DNA of 39,062 nt from positions 1 to 39,062 of the IMG/VR virus record IMGVR_UViG_3300042934_000739. The stretch is one strand, 5' to 3'. The stretch comes from a virus. The position numbers and the translations under genes were made by a program. Within the stretch, counting starts at the first letter, position 1; every line of letters starts with the position of its first letter. Positions 6,992-15,493 of this stretch are shown piece by piece. The notes beneath the pieces were generated by a model that made no database searches, was not told the origin of the DNA, and worked only from the letters and a program-made list of their open reading frames with translations.

Positions 6992-7513
6992 CTATGCACC
7001 CCCTGCAAATAAATTAAGCTGCTTGGTTTGCAGCTCGTTTATAGTAATGACATTATGAATTTCATTAATTAATAGATATTTATAATAATACGCAACCGCT
7101 AGGTGAGCAGGTTTTATTTCTTCTACAGCATTGTAAACATCCTGCATTGTCGGAGGTATTCCAAAGGACCCATTAAACTTGATTGTAATTACACCATCAA
7201 TAAATCCTACTTCAACTTGACCGTTTGTAAAGGCATCAACAACTATCTTTATAAGTGTACTGTCTACTTTGCCAGAGCCTCTCCATCTTGATTTTACAAC
7301 TGCCCTTCTATCTTCATAAGACTTGCTATGATTTGGCGCAATCTTGAGTTCCTTTTCATATATGTCTAAACCCCATGTTGCAGTATCGATATTGAATTGA
7401 GCCTTAATGTCTGCTATATCATAATAAACAGTGTCAAACTCAGGCCCATAAGCTCCCATAACAATTTGTATTACTTTAGAATTTGCTATATGTTCAGGTA
7501 AATAACCTAACAT
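6992..7513 (-). CDS. xkdU: XkdU-like baseplate protein (DUF2313/YmfQ)
   Basis: A 173-aa baseplate protein of the YmfQ/DUF2313 family. The marks are an N-terminal M-L-G-Y-L-P, a W-G-L-D-I-Y-E-K-E-L block near 40-50, and the R-R-A-V-V-K-S-R-W-R-G-S-G-K segment with its helix-turn region, as in Mu gp48-type wedge proteins. The start is ATG 7513, which has AAGGA 5 nt upstream; the frame extends to a TTG at 7528 inside the preceding gene. It sits between baseplate J and the fibre, where it links the wedge to the fibre. Confidence 0.85.
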   Translation of the reverse strand: MLGYLPEHIANSKVIQIVMGAYGPEFDTVYYDIADIKAQFNIDTATWGLDIYEKELKIAPNHSKSYEDRRAVVKSRWRGSGKVDSTLIKIVVDAFTNGQVEVGFIDGVITIKFNGSFGIPPTMQDVYNAVEEIKPAHLAVAYYYKYLLINEIHNVITINELQTKQLNLFAGGA

Positions 7514-7520
7514 TATGTCC

Positions 7521-8591
7521 TTACGCAATTGTTACCACCCCCGAAACAGGAACTTCATTAGTTTCAAGTGGAATATTTGCTGTACCTCCATTCACAATTA
7601 AATTGGAATAATCCAATATGCCAATGGAATTAAGAATTGCATTACCAACCAAAGCATAGCTTACAGATGTAATACCATCTTTAAAAGCAATTGATTTATA
7701 GTATTCAGAAATCTTTTTTTCAACATTTGCTAGTATTTGCTCATCTGGATATGCAGGGTCTTTAACAGCCACAAAGGATACATTCAATATTTTAGCTACA
7801 GCGCTGACCACTGTACACTTTGCACCTATAGGAGCTTCTCCATCCCCATCACCAGTAGCCCCTGGGTCAATGTACTCTTGCACTGCATCAACGAGCTCAA
7901 TGCTTGCAGTAATTTTATCTACATTGATTATTATTACTTTTACAGTGTTATCCCCATTCCACCTTGATATGACTTTTGCATCTCCAACACCAGCTACTTC
8001 TTTTGCCCAGTTTATATAATGAGCTTTGTTTCCACTTGTCGCAGGAGTTGCCAACCTTTCATAGTACCTTTCTAACAAAGATTCATCCGATTCTTCGTCA
8101 TAACCTTCACTTGTTGGCTCCGGATTAGTTACGGATATAATGCCGTCAATTGATACTGGTATAAAAACTATAGTGTTTGCAGGTACATTACCTGAAGAAC
8201 TAGGCACAACCGCTTTTATATTTACGGTGCCAGCACCAACAATGCTCTTATTTTCTGTGGCTACAAACTGAATTCTTGATTCTGTCTGAAATAAATCTCC
8301 AATAGATATATCCCCAGTTCCAAGAACATTAAGATATTTTGTAGAATAGGTTGCTCCTTTTCTAATTACTCCAGTTCTTTGATATACCCTAAGGGTTAAT
8401 TCTTCTCCTGAAAGATTATTGATGTCTAATTTTTTAACTGTATTATCTAGCTCAACATACAATTGAGTTATTTCTACTGCTCCGGGAGCTATAAACTTAT
8501 ATGTAGCGCTCCCTTCTTTTTTATCAGTATCATCTGTAATGCTTGCTAGCATCCTATCAATTATTACTTTCTCTGTTTGGGTTTCATACAC
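7521..8591 (-). CDS. xkdT: Baseplate J-like protein (XkdT)
   Basis: A 356-aa baseplate wedge protein of the Baseplate_J family. Characteristic are the N-terminal helix, R-x-G-V-x-R-K-G-A-T-Y near 70-80, the central P-x-P-T-S-E-G-Y-D-E-E-S-D-E-S-L-L-E-R block and N-K-A-H-Y-x-x-W-A-K, followed by V-x-V-x-I-x-N repeats. It forms the wedge ring around the central hub. It overlaps the next frame slightly and the previous gene by 8 nt, consistent with a coupled baseplate operon. Confidence 0.93.
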   Translation of the reverse strand: MYETQTEKVIIDRMLASITDDTDKKEGSATYKFIAPGAVEITQLYVELDNTVKKLDINNLSGEELTLRVYQRTGVIRKGATYSTKYLNVLGTGDISIGDLFQTESRIQFVATENKSIVGAGTVNIKAVVPSSSGNVPANTIVFIPVSIDGIISVTNPEPTSEGYDEESDESLLERYYERLATPATSGNKAHYINWAKEVAGVGDAKVISRWNGDNTVKVIIINVDKITASIELVDAVQEYIDPGATGDGDGEAPIGAKCTVVSAVAKILNVSFVAVKDPAYPDEQILANVEKKISEYYKSIAFKDGITSVSYALVGNAILNSIGILDYSNLIVNGGTANIPLETNEVPVSGVVTIA

Positions 8592-9006
8592 TTACATTCA
8601 CCTCCCCAAGGTCTGTTACTGCTATAAACTCAAGGCTTAATTTGTCATCATTAATACTCACAACAAGATTTTTAACACCACTAATATGGGGGTTTATACT
8701 CAAGGCCTCTTCAACATATCTTTTTGTTTCACTCTCTGCTACTTTACCCCCAAAGCTACTTCCTATCAGATTATTAAGTTCACTCCCATAGTTCCAACTG
8801 AATATTATATGTTTGTAGCGAGTTATTTTTAACGCATGATAAATCCATACTCTTAATGCTTCTAGTCCTTCAACTATAACAAGAGCTTCATCTTTCATAA
8901 CAAACTCATCATTCTTAAAATCCCAAGCATATTCGCGTGGTATCGGTAACTCATTATTAGAATTTGTAACTATATTAGTATTCTGTATAAATGGGAAAAT
9001 GCTCAT
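8584..9006 (-). CDS. xkdS: XkdS-like baseplate protein (DUF2634, gp25 lysozyme-like fold)
   Basis: A 140-aa protein of the DUF2634/XkdS family. Key features are the P-x-x-Y-A-W-D-F near 23-30, G-x-E-A-L-x-V-W-I near 47-56 and F-S-W-N-Y-G-S-E-L near 69-77, matching the gp25-like wedge proteins of contractile tails. It lies directly between the XkdR- and XkdT-like genes, the same order as in PBSX. Confidence 0.9.
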   Translation of the reverse strand: MSIFPFIQNTNIVTNSNNELPIPREYAWDFKNDEFVMKDEALVIVEGLEALRVWIYHALKITRYKHIIFSWNYGSELNNLIGSSFGGKVAESETKRYVEEALSINPHISGVKNLVVSINDDKLSLEFIAVTDLGEVNVSV

Positions 9007-9348
9007 TTATGGACTCACCACCTTACATATTACTATATAAGTCTGCTTATCTATCGTTGGCATTATCGCCAGTTTGTCACCAGCATTTAAAGACTCAACA
9101 AACTTTATCTGTGACGTATTGCTCCATAGCTCTGGATCTAATGCAGTGGTTTGAATCTGCCTTGTAAAATCTTTAAGTAGGTAATCAGCTACTAAAACAT
9201 CTTCTTTATCCAGCTGTATGCCATCGGCTTTGATTACAAGGGTCGGCTGCGGGCTTATGACCTCGCCAATAATAATAGAAGGAGGGTTTAGCTTTGCACC
9301 CTCCTCTCTCATCAACTCTAATATTTCAGAATATGGATTACCACTCAA
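9007..9348 (-). CDS. xkdR: XkdR-like protein (DUF2577)
   Basis: A 113-aa protein with the DUF2577 pattern: N-terminal helix, then a short OB-like domain containing I-I-I-G-E-V-I-S-P-x-P-x-L and L-N-A-G-D-K-L-A-I-M-P near the end. It is likely the hub tip or spike-related component of the baseplate. It abuts the XkdS-like gene without a gap and follows the hub gene. Confidence 0.88.
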   Translation of the reverse strand: MSGNPYSEILELMREEGAKLNPPSIIIGEVISPQPTLVIKADGIQLDKEDVLVADYLLKDFTRQIQTTALDPELWSNTSQIKFVESLNAGDKLAIMPTIDKQTYIVICKVVSP

Positions 9349-9354
9349 GCGAGA

Positions 9355-10377
9355 TCACTCCTTCCATTGTATAATTGCATATGTCTTCTGACTTTGTTTC
9401 TTGTTTCGGTAAGACTTTTCATCCATTATCTCGTCAAAATTAAGCTGTAAGGACATAGTATGTATACTATTCTCCCATGTATGTGTATCGGCATCTATTT
9501 GAAATACTCCAACTAGCCCAGTATATTCATCTTTAATCCCTACAGCATATCCAGTAATACACCTAACATCACCTAGAGCCTCTGCATTCCCTCTGCGTTC
9601 CACACCTTGAAGTAAGTTGTTTGCTACCTCAGTTGCGTTTACACCAGTCTCTTTTTTATATATCCTCTGAAATTTACCATAAGCCTTTATCCATTCCTGG
9701 TTGTTGACTTGGCCTATTACACTATTGGAATTTCCTATCTCATCAACAATTACTACAGCACTTATCATATTCTCGAGTGATTCAGAAAAATTGGTATTTG
9801 TAAGATTCTTTCCGCTTTCCAAAACATAATCTAGCGTGAGGGTCCCTCTTTCTATTACATAAAGTTTATTTCCCATCATAAGTGCCAAGTACTTCTTGCC
9901 ATTCTGAGTTGCAGCCTTGGTATAAGCTTTCATAATTATTTCATAACAAGTATCACCTGCAAATATATGCCTTATTAATATCCCCGTTTTTGCAAGCTCT
10001 GCTGTTTCAACACCTAAATCCTTGCATATTTTAGCAGTTATGCTTTCAGCTGGCATATCTTTGATATTGTAAAACGCTTCATTTTTAAGCAAATATATAC
10101 CCGCATCATAAGCAGTTATGTTTATTTCATTTCCGTTAGATGCTTTGTTCTTTGTAAAAATGTAGCCTGTAAAAATCAAAATGTCGTTATCATAAAACTT
10201 AATCATGTTGCCAAGAGATATTTCTATGTTTTGAAGATAAGAATCCGTGGCAGATGAAACAATATCAAACTCAATCTTTCTTGCTGCTTGCTGATAATCA
10301 CCTGACCATTTCACTTTGTTTATATATTGGGTTATATCTTTTTGCCCGCCAGAACTAATTAAGATGAGCTTGATCAT
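9355..10377 (-). CDS. xkdQ: XkdQ-like baseplate hub protein
   Basis: A 340-aa hub protein of the XkdQ/YqbQ family (late-control D / T4 gp27-like). The N-terminus has the D-I-T-x-Y-I-N-K-V-x-W-S-G-D-Y-Q-Q-A-A-R pattern, then I-x-x-G-N-M-I-K-F-Y-D-N-D. The middle carries A-Y-D-A-G-I-Y-L and the typical resume of A-K-I-C-K-D-L-G-V. The ATG overlaps the stop of the LysM gene (ATGA). It anchors the baseplate to the tail tube. Confidence 0.9.
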   Translation of the reverse strand: MIKLILISSGGQKDITQYINKVKWSGDYQQAARKIEFDIVSSATDSYLQNIEISLGNMIKFYDNDILIFTGYIFTKNKASNGNEINITAYDAGIYLLKNEAFYNIKDMPAESITAKICKDLGVETAELAKTGILIRHIFAGDTCYEIIMKAYTKAATQNGKKYLALMMGNKLYVIERGTLTLDYVLESGKNLTNTNFSESLENMISAVVIVDEIGNSNSVIGQVNNQEWIKAYGKFQRIYKKETGVNATEVANNLLQGVERRGNAEALGDVRCITGYAVGIKDEYTGLVGVFQIDADTHTWENSIHTMSLQLNFDEIMDEKSYRNKKQSQKTYAIIQWKE

Positions 10378-10997
10378 AGTTTAAGCACCTGCCCCGGATA
10401 TATAAGGTTTACATCTTTAATGGTATTTTTACTAGCTATTTGTGTATATTTACTACCATCACCAAATAACTTTTTAGCAATTCCCCACAAGGTGTCCCCT
10501 GACTTGACAGTATAAGTTTTAGGAGTCTGTTTTTCTGTTTGCCTGTTAGCTGTCATATAAGTCAAGGATAAGCTATTTGTGGCGACTTGCATTTGGTCTA
10601 TAAACCGATATTCTTTTAAGGATAATGTAAAATAGACATCCCTTGTTCCATCCTGCTCTCCATACGTGAAACTTTCTATGCAGCAGGCTAAATTTACGTC
10701 CGTTTCAGTGATTATTAACCTCAGAGGCTTTCCACTTTTTCGCCATGACTCTATCATTTTTACGCATTCATATGGATTCGGGAAATCTCTATACTGACAA
10801 AATGGGTAGAATTGTGCAGGGAAGAAAGTTGCAATTTCAATGGATGAAAGCTTTTCTTTTCCAATAAGCGCTAACTCTCCAAAATCGTTGACGTTCACAA
10901 CAGATATAGCCGTACCTTTCTTAATAGTAAAATCAGCTGGGGGCACTGGTAATTGAAGAGATTCCGCCTTGTTATTAAATGTTAACCAGAATTCCAT
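10374..10997 (-). CDS. xkdP: XkdP-like LysM protein of the tail
   Basis: A 207-aa protein. Residues 1-140 are the XkdP-type N-terminal domain (P-V-P-P-A-D-F near the start, F-P-x-P-Y-E-C-V-x-x-I-E-x-W). Residues about 157-206 are a LysM domain beginning Y-T-V-K-S-G-D-T-L-W-G-I-A and ending N-L-I-Y-P-G-Q-V-L-K-L. It probably sits near the hub and binds peptidoglycan during injection. Its ATG overlaps the stop of the tape-measure gene as TAATG. Confidence 0.92.
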   Translation of the reverse strand: MEFWLTFNNKAESLQLPVPPADFTIKKGTAISVVNVNDFGELALIGKEKLSSIEIATFFPAQFYPFCQYRDFPNPYECVKMIESWRKSGKPLRLIITETDVNLACCIESFTYGEQDGTRDVYFTLSLKEYRFIDQMQVATNSLSLTYMTANRQTEKQTPKTYTVKSGDTLWGIAKKLFGDGSKYTQIASKNTIKDVNLIYPGQVLKL

Positions 10998-12856
10998 TAA
11001 AATGCACCCCCAAAAGCTAATTTTGCTTTGATCAATTCATTTTTGAACTCTATTGCTACTTTCTTGATGTCGCCCTCTTCCCTTATGGTTATTGGACCAT
11101 TCATATTGACAATAACGCTACCATCCCCGCTTGATTGATTTGTTTCCTGCTTAGTAAGAACTTTTTCACCTTCATGTAAAAGCGCTGGGTAGTTATTATA
11201 AGGTACTCTAGACATCCCAAATGCCTTTGGCTTATTCAAATGTTTAAAAGGATCTCTAAATAAAGCTCTTAGTATTGGATTTTCAGAGTCTCCAAAAGCC
11301 TTATCTGTAATATTGTTCAATATTCCAAACAACGGGTCTTGAGGCATATCATATGTTTTCCCCTCAGCTTCAATTGTTGGGTTGCTGCCAACTAGAGAAT
11401 CAGTAATGCCTTTGCCCATTGCGCCACCTATTTGCAAACCTAAGGTTGCAAACTTAGGTACGTATTCAGTAGCAACATCTATGATAAGGTCCAATGCAGC
11501 TCTTGTACCATCTGCGAATGCGTTCTGTAATTTTTCGCCGCCCTCTCCATCAAACCAAGTCTTTACACCTTGGTACATATCTTCAAGGATGAACTTTATC
11601 TTTCCACCTAAATCAGCATTCATAAATGCAGGATTGTTAAACAGTTTATCAAAGTACCTATATAACGCATCTGCTTTTTTCCCAACCCAATCGCCAATAG
11701 TTTTACCCACTTCAATGAGTTTGCTTTGCATTTTTTCAAGGCCATCTTCATTTTCATTTAAGCCATCTAGAAATTTAGTCATATATGGTAATATACCATC
11801 CTTGATACCGCCACCAAATGCAGCAAATATATTGAGGTTTGCAAAGTCTTTGAAAGAACTCACTAATCCGAATAAAGTTCTAGATTGCTTAATCATCATG
11901 CCTGAATAGTCCTGCCTCATACCTTTTCTAATCGATTGAATTGCTTTATCGGCAGGGATTAGTCCATTCTCTGCAAGCTTCATAGTTTCTGCTGTAGTTT
12001 TACCTATAGCTCCAGCTATATATCTCCATGCTCCAATACCATTTTCAGCTAATTGGTTTATTTCTTGTGCTGATACTTTGCCTTTCTGTTGCATTTGTCC
12101 TAATGCACGGATAATGTTCTCCATACCCTCTGTACCTCTACCAGTACCGGATGCGGCGTCTCCTGCATCAGTTAGCAGACTCAACATATCATCTTGCTTA
12201 AATCCCATTGCCATGGCATATTGTGCATTCTTAGACAGATCCATAAATTCAAATGGAGTATCGATGGCAAAAGCAGTTAAATCTCTCATCATCTTTTGAC
12301 CAGCTTCACGACTTTTTAGCATGGTTTCGAAGGCCATCTGAGTTTGCTCCATCTGTCCTGCTATATTAAGAGAATGTATTATTCCCGCAGTTCCCCCAGC
12401 TGTTACACCAGCAGCAACTGCCATAGCTCCCCATTTCAATATGTTGGCCATCTTATTTTTTATACTATCAAGAGGTCTACTTGCATTGTCTTTAATCCTA
12501 ATTTCTGGCTCAACCTTTTTTCTATCCATTTCGCTGAGCTTTTTCATAGTTGCATTAATAGCTGAATCTGTTTGCTTCATTTGCAACTTAATTTCACGTT
12601 TCTTTTTTAACGTTTGGTCAAGCTCATTTTTAAGCTTATCATCAAGCTTGTCAGCACTCTTTTCGAGTGTTTTAAGAGCTTTATCAGCTGTCTTATTGTC
12701 CATTTTTAAATTCCACTGCTTGAGGTACAATGAGTCCAACTGTTTTTTCGTTGCTTCAGTGTCAGTCTTAAATTGTTTTTGTTGTTTTGAAATATAATTA
12801 AGACCATTGCTAAATCTATCTTTCAGAGTAAATATAACAGAAATGTCTCTGGACAA
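10997..12856 (-). CDS. Tape measure protein
   Basis: A 619-aa tape measure protein. Residues about 15-125 form a long charged coiled coil, followed by a Gly/Ala-rich hydrophobic stretch at about 137-165. Residues about 170-330 match the tape-measure domain, with M-A-F-E-T-M-L-x-S-R-E, T-P-F-E-F and L-A-E-N-G. The C-terminus has L-L-H-E-G-E-K-V-L-T-K-x-E, a segment common in such proteins. At about 1.5 angstrom per residue it implies a tail of about 90-95 nm. The start is TTG 12856 with a full GAGGAGGTGA upstream; the site overlaps the end of the frameshift extension. Confidence 0.92.
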   Translation of the reverse strand: MSRDISVIFTLKDRFSNGLNYISKQQKQFKTDTEATKKQLDSLYLKQWNLKMDNKTADKALKTLEKSADKLDDKLKNELDQTLKKKREIKLQMKQTDSAINATMKKLSEMDRKKVEPEIRIKDNASRPLDSIKNKMANILKWGAMAVAAGVTAGGTAGIIHSLNIAGQMEQTQMAFETMLKSREAGQKMMRDLTAFAIDTPFEFMDLSKNAQYAMAMGFKQDDMLSLLTDAGDAASGTGRGTEGMENIIRALGQMQQKGKVSAQEINQLAENGIGAWRYIAGAIGKTTAETMKLAENGLIPADKAIQSIRKGMRQDYSGMMIKQSRTLFGLVSSFKDFANLNIFAAFGGGIKDGILPYMTKFLDGLNENEDGLEKMQSKLIEVGKTIGDWVGKKADALYRYFDKLFNNPAFMNADLGGKIKFILEDMYQGVKTWFDGEGGEKLQNAFADGTRAALDLIIDVATEYVPKFATLGLQIGGAMGKGITDSLVGSNPTIEAEGKTYDMPQDPLFGILNNITDKAFGDSENPILRALFRDPFKHLNKPKAFGMSRVPYNNYPALLHEGEKVLTKQETNQSSGDGSVIVNMNGPITIREEGDIKKVAIEFKNELIKAKLAFGGAF

Positions 12857-12860
12857 GTTC

Positions 12861-13079
12861 TCACCTCCTCATCATACCTAGCATTTCAATAATATATGGG
12901 CATGTAGGCTTTCCATTAAACCTTTTGAACAAATCGGTTTCATCTTCTATCTCTTGTTCAAAGAATGCTCTGATAAATACCTGCTCTCCATTTGGCATAT
13001 TATATATGACAGAAGGTCTTATCCTCCCACGCTTCCAATAATGATACATCATTTGGACAAGACCATCTGTCTTTATTCG
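12861..13079 (-). CDS. Frameshift extension of the tail assembly chaperone
   Basis: A 72-codon frame reached by -1 frameshifting from the XkdN-like gene. It is open from the slippery site to the stop at 12861. As a separate gene it would start at an ATG-ATG pair near 13052, which has no convincing ribosome site. The peptide contains Y-H-Y-W-K-R-G-R-I-R-P and E-M-L-G-M-M-R-R. As in lambda gpG-gpGT, the longer product should bind the tape measure. The fusion would be about 204 aa. Confidence 0.75.
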   Translation of the reverse strand, partial: RIKTDGLVQMMYHYWKRGRIRPSVIYNMPNGEQVFIRAFFEQEIEDETDLFKRFNGKPTCPYIIEMLGMMRR

Positions 13080-13474
13080 TTTTTTATTTCTGCAACTGCA
13101 TCATCATTGAAGCCAGTTAGATCAGAGACAACTCTATATAAGCTTAAAATCTCTCCAGGCAACAAAAATTTATCATCTTTCAGTAATTCATTTGGAGTAA
13201 CAGCTTTGAACTTCTCGCACAACTCTTTACTTTTTAGTGAAGGGTCCTTAACACCTTCTATTACTGTTAACCTTCTCATTTGGGCAATATCTTGTTCTCC
13301 ATCATTTTCAGAACTCTCATTGATATACTGAAGTTGATTACTATCAAGGCCCTCGCAAGTAAATATAATCTTTTGACCAAAAACCTTAGAAAGTCTCTTT
13401 ATTTCAACCTTTTTTGTAGGCTTCTTAATTTTTGATACATCTTCTTTCAATAACAAGTCTAAAATATTATTCAT
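13073..13474 (-). CDS. xkdN: XkdN-like tail assembly chaperone
   Basis: A 133-aa helical, acidic protein of the XkdN/YqbN family, the contractile-tail counterpart of lambda gpG. It starts M-N-N-I-L-D-L-L-L and has the V-x-x-P-S-L-K-S-K-E-L-C-E-K-F segment followed by P-x-E-L-L-K-x-x-F-L-x-G-E-I. GGAGGT precedes the ATG. Its last codons include the slippery run for the -1 shift, four codons from the stop. It guides tail-tube polymerisation around the tape measure. Confidence 0.9.
   Translation of the reverse strand: MNNILDLLLKEDVSKIKKPTKKVEIKRLSKVFGQKIIFTCEGLDSNQLQYINESSENDGEQDIAQMRRLTVIEGVKDPSLKSKELCEKFKAVTPNELLKDDKFLLPGEILSLYRVVSDLTGFNDDAVAEIKNE
13079..13085 (-). promoter_or_regulatory. -1 ribosomal frameshift site A-AAA-AAC
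   Basis: The - strand reads A AAA AAC in the correct phase (ATA AAA AAC in the zero frame), a classic X-XXY-YYZ heptamer. A zero-frame stop lies one codon after it, and the -1 frame is open for 72 codons. Gene position (between tail tube and tape measure) is where this shift is conserved in tailed phages. Confidence 0.85.
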
Positions 13475-13505
13475 TATTTGACCTCCATGATTTATATTTA
13501 AAGGG

Positions 13506-13529
13506 AAAGGGCAGCTTTCGCCACCCCTT
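13506..13529 (-). terminator. Attenuator hairpin after the tail-tube gene
   Basis: Directly at the tube stop codon the - strand folds as AAGGG-(G)-TGGC-GAAA-GCTG-CCCTT, a stem of about nine pairs with two wobbles, one bulge and a GAAA tetraloop. It is followed by a pyrimidine-rich TTTCCCTTT rather than a pure T-run. It is likely a partial terminator or an mRNA-stabilising 3' end. Confidence 0.55.
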
Positions 13530-13956
13530 ATTGTGGTTGTATTTCGTCTAGGTAATCATAATCCTCAAAAGTGAAAGGACACTCAATTTGTCCAGGTTTT
13601 GCATTTTCCCAATCCGCTAATGTAAGATCATCAAAGCTAACGGATTTTAGGACCACTCTTTCCGAACCAAAAGCATCCGGATCAGCAAGTTTTGATATTA
13701 TTGTAACTCTTACATCTTTGCCGTCTTTAAGCATCTGTTTAAGCTTCAGCGACATTCTACTGTTTATCTTGTTCATTTTAACTGAGCCTTTGCCATCCCA
13801 ACCAGTGACCTTTTTGCTTGTGCCCAGTTTCCCGCATATGGGTACATCTTCTTTCTTGATGTCGATTTTAGCTTGTAGACCAAAACAGTCGGCAAGCTTA
13901 TCACTGTCCATCCAAACCTCGCCAAAGGTACCGTTTATAACTCTTTTACCATCCAT
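13528..13956 (-). CDS. xkdM: Tail tube protein (XkdM)
   Basis: A 142-aa tube protein of the XkdM family: N-terminal V-I-N-G-T-F-G-E-V-W-M-D, then a K-x-D-I-K-K-E-D-V strand and G-W-D-G-K-G-S-V-K-M-N-K, ending in the F-x-F-E-D-Y-D-Y-L motif usual for the family. It assembles into the inner tube of the contractile tail. AGGAGGGG precedes the ATG. It lies 13 nt after the sheath gene, and a hairpin follows it. Confidence 0.93.
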   Translation of the reverse strand: MDGKRVINGTFGEVWMDSDKLADCFGLQAKIDIKKEDVPICGKLGTSKKVTGWDGKGSVKMNKINSRMSLKLKQMLKDGKDVRVTIISKLADPDAFGSERVVLKSVSFDDLTLADWENAKPGQIECPFTFEDYDYLDEIQPQ

Positions 13957-13969
13957 CTAACACCCCTCC

Positions 13970-15040
13970 TTAAACGTTAATTCCAAGGCTAATATCTTCT
14001 ATTGCATCTAACGGTTTTATCTGTGCGGCCAAGAACACTTGGTCGTCTGTATTAGCTTCTTTGATTTGCTGAGCAGTCATTGTAGAAATATCTATTCCTT
14101 TATCCTGCAGATAGTTCTCTTGTGTAACTTCATCGATGGCAACGCTATTTATTGCTTTGTTATCCAGCAATCCATCGGCAATAAGTTGCTCAAAATAACC
14201 ATTTATTGCTGTTATAAGCAGGCACTTGTTATCATATGAGTTTGAGAACTTGCCTATATAGTTACCTTCAGCTGTTTTCTTTATATCTCCATAGATAAGG
14301 TCCAGAATGTCCACAACCTTTATCTTCTTAAACGAATCTCCTTTATCTTGAGTAGTAGTCTGCAAAGAGTTCACTGCTCTTGCTACCTTAACTTTTTCCC
14401 CATCATGGAAGATTTCAAACTTACCTGCATCTATTGCAGTATCAAGTTGAGCTTTTGTTAACCTTGGAGAAACATCAGTTACCTCTGGAAGCACTTGGAA
14501 TGTTGCACTCATATTCAGTGGAGTACCCGCAAGCAAACCAGCTATTCTTGGACAGTACTCAACATTTGAATAAGGTATTTCTCCTACTTCTATTGTATCT
14601 GTTGTAAAATTAATGATTCCTTCATTGTCGCCTGCGCTATCTGGAAGAACTGCTTTTACCTTTTTATTTAGATTTTCTCTTATGCCTTTTATCCATGTTG
14701 CAATATCAGCAACATCTTCAGCGGCGATATCTACTACAGCAAGATAATCCCATTTTACTGTTTCGAGATATGCTTGCGCTTCTGTATAATCTGCACTTGC
14801 TGTTGGCTGCACGTAAATCACAACTTTTGAAGGCGGCTTAACTCCACCTATTAATGCGAATTTAATTGCATCCTTATTTGAATCTGACAGAGTGGCAGGG
14901 ATATCTGCGACAGTTAATATCTCTTTGAATCCATTGTTTGTTGCATCCTTCATAACAAGAGCTACTATGCCTCTTTCCCCTCTTTTTATGGCAGTAATTC
15001 CAGTTGATTTGAATTCTATGTTTATATTTGGTAATGGCAT
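13970..15040 (-). CDS. xkdK: Tail sheath protein (XkdK)
   Basis: A 356-aa sheath protein of the XkdK type. The N-terminus P-L-P-N-I-N-I-E-F-K-S-x-G-I-T-A-I-K-R-G-E-R-G shows the usual opening. Mid-protein C-P-R-I-A-G-L-L-A-G-T-P and R-A-V-N-S-L-Q-T-T lead to the C-terminal D-I-S-x-M-T-A-x-Q-I-K-E-A-N-T. It shows that the phage is a myovirus with a contracting tail. GAGGAGGT precedes the ATG. Confidence 0.95.
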   Translation of the reverse strand: MPLPNINIEFKSTGITAIKRGERGIVALVMKDATNNGFKEILTVADIPATLSDSNKDAIKFALIGGVKPPSKVVIYVQPTASADYTEAQAYLETVKWDYLAVVDIAAEDVADIATWIKGIRENLNKKVKAVLPDSAGDNEGIINFTTDTIEVGEIPYSNVEYCPRIAGLLAGTPLNMSATFQVLPEVTDVSPRLTKAQLDTAIDAGKFEIFHDGEKVKVARAVNSLQTTTQDKGDSFKKIKVVDILDLIYGDIKKTAEGNYIGKFSNSYDNKCLLITAINGYFEQLIADGLLDNKAINSVAIDEVTQENYLQDKGIDISTMTAQQIKEANTDDQVFLAAQIKPLDAIEDISLGINV

Positions 15041-15055
15041 TTAATTACCTCCTCG

Positions 15056-15493
15056 CTATTTTATATTTACTTTGCCTATAAGCTCATAAACTTCTGTATC
15101 CATGGGCCTATCTTCAAAGTACTGTAAATTTATCGATATATATACCTCATTATCTCTGGGTCCTCCAGTAGTCTTTGTGATTTTTACTGCTCTGTCTCCA
15201 ACATTAATATATCCTTTGCGGAATATGTTTTTTACTGTATCAGATACTAAATATTGGTTTTTAGAATCAGCTATGTAATAGTCGTCCACCGGAGCAAAGT
15301 ATACAATCTGAATTGACATTTCTTCTTCTGTGATTGAAATGTTATTATCTTCTGAGCCACTTGAGATAAGCTCAATAAAAAAAGAAGGCCTTTCAAAACC
15401 TTCTGGTATGTTTTGTATGTAGAACGTACTTGCAGGGAACTTGCTAAGAATTAATCCATTTATCTCATCTATAATATTCTGTATTGTTATCAT
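15056..15493 (-). CDS. Tail terminator-like protein (DUF6838/YqbJ type)
   Basis: A 145-aa protein with an opening helix (I-I-D-E-I-N-G-L-I), then P-x-G-F-E-R-P-S-F-F-I-E-L and I-Q-I-V-Y-F-A-P, the pattern of the Firmicute tail-terminator family. It should cap the tube and join it to the head. Its ATG overlaps the preceding stop (ATGA), and GGAGGGG lies upstream. The order connector, gp10-like, terminator, sheath is that of other Xkd-type phages. Confidence 0.8.
   Translation of the reverse strand: MITIQNIIDEINGLILSKFPASTFYIQNIPEGFERPSFFIELISSGSEDNNISITEEEMSIQIVYFAPVDDYYIADSKNQYLVSDTVKNIFRKGYINVGDRAVKITKTTGGPRDNEVYISINLQYFEDRPMDTEVYELIGKVNIK

Noticed and set aside
11382-11909. 175-codon open frame on the + strand inside the tape measure gene
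   Set aside because: Antisense shadow of a well-supported gene; no ribosome site and a composition typical of antisense frames.
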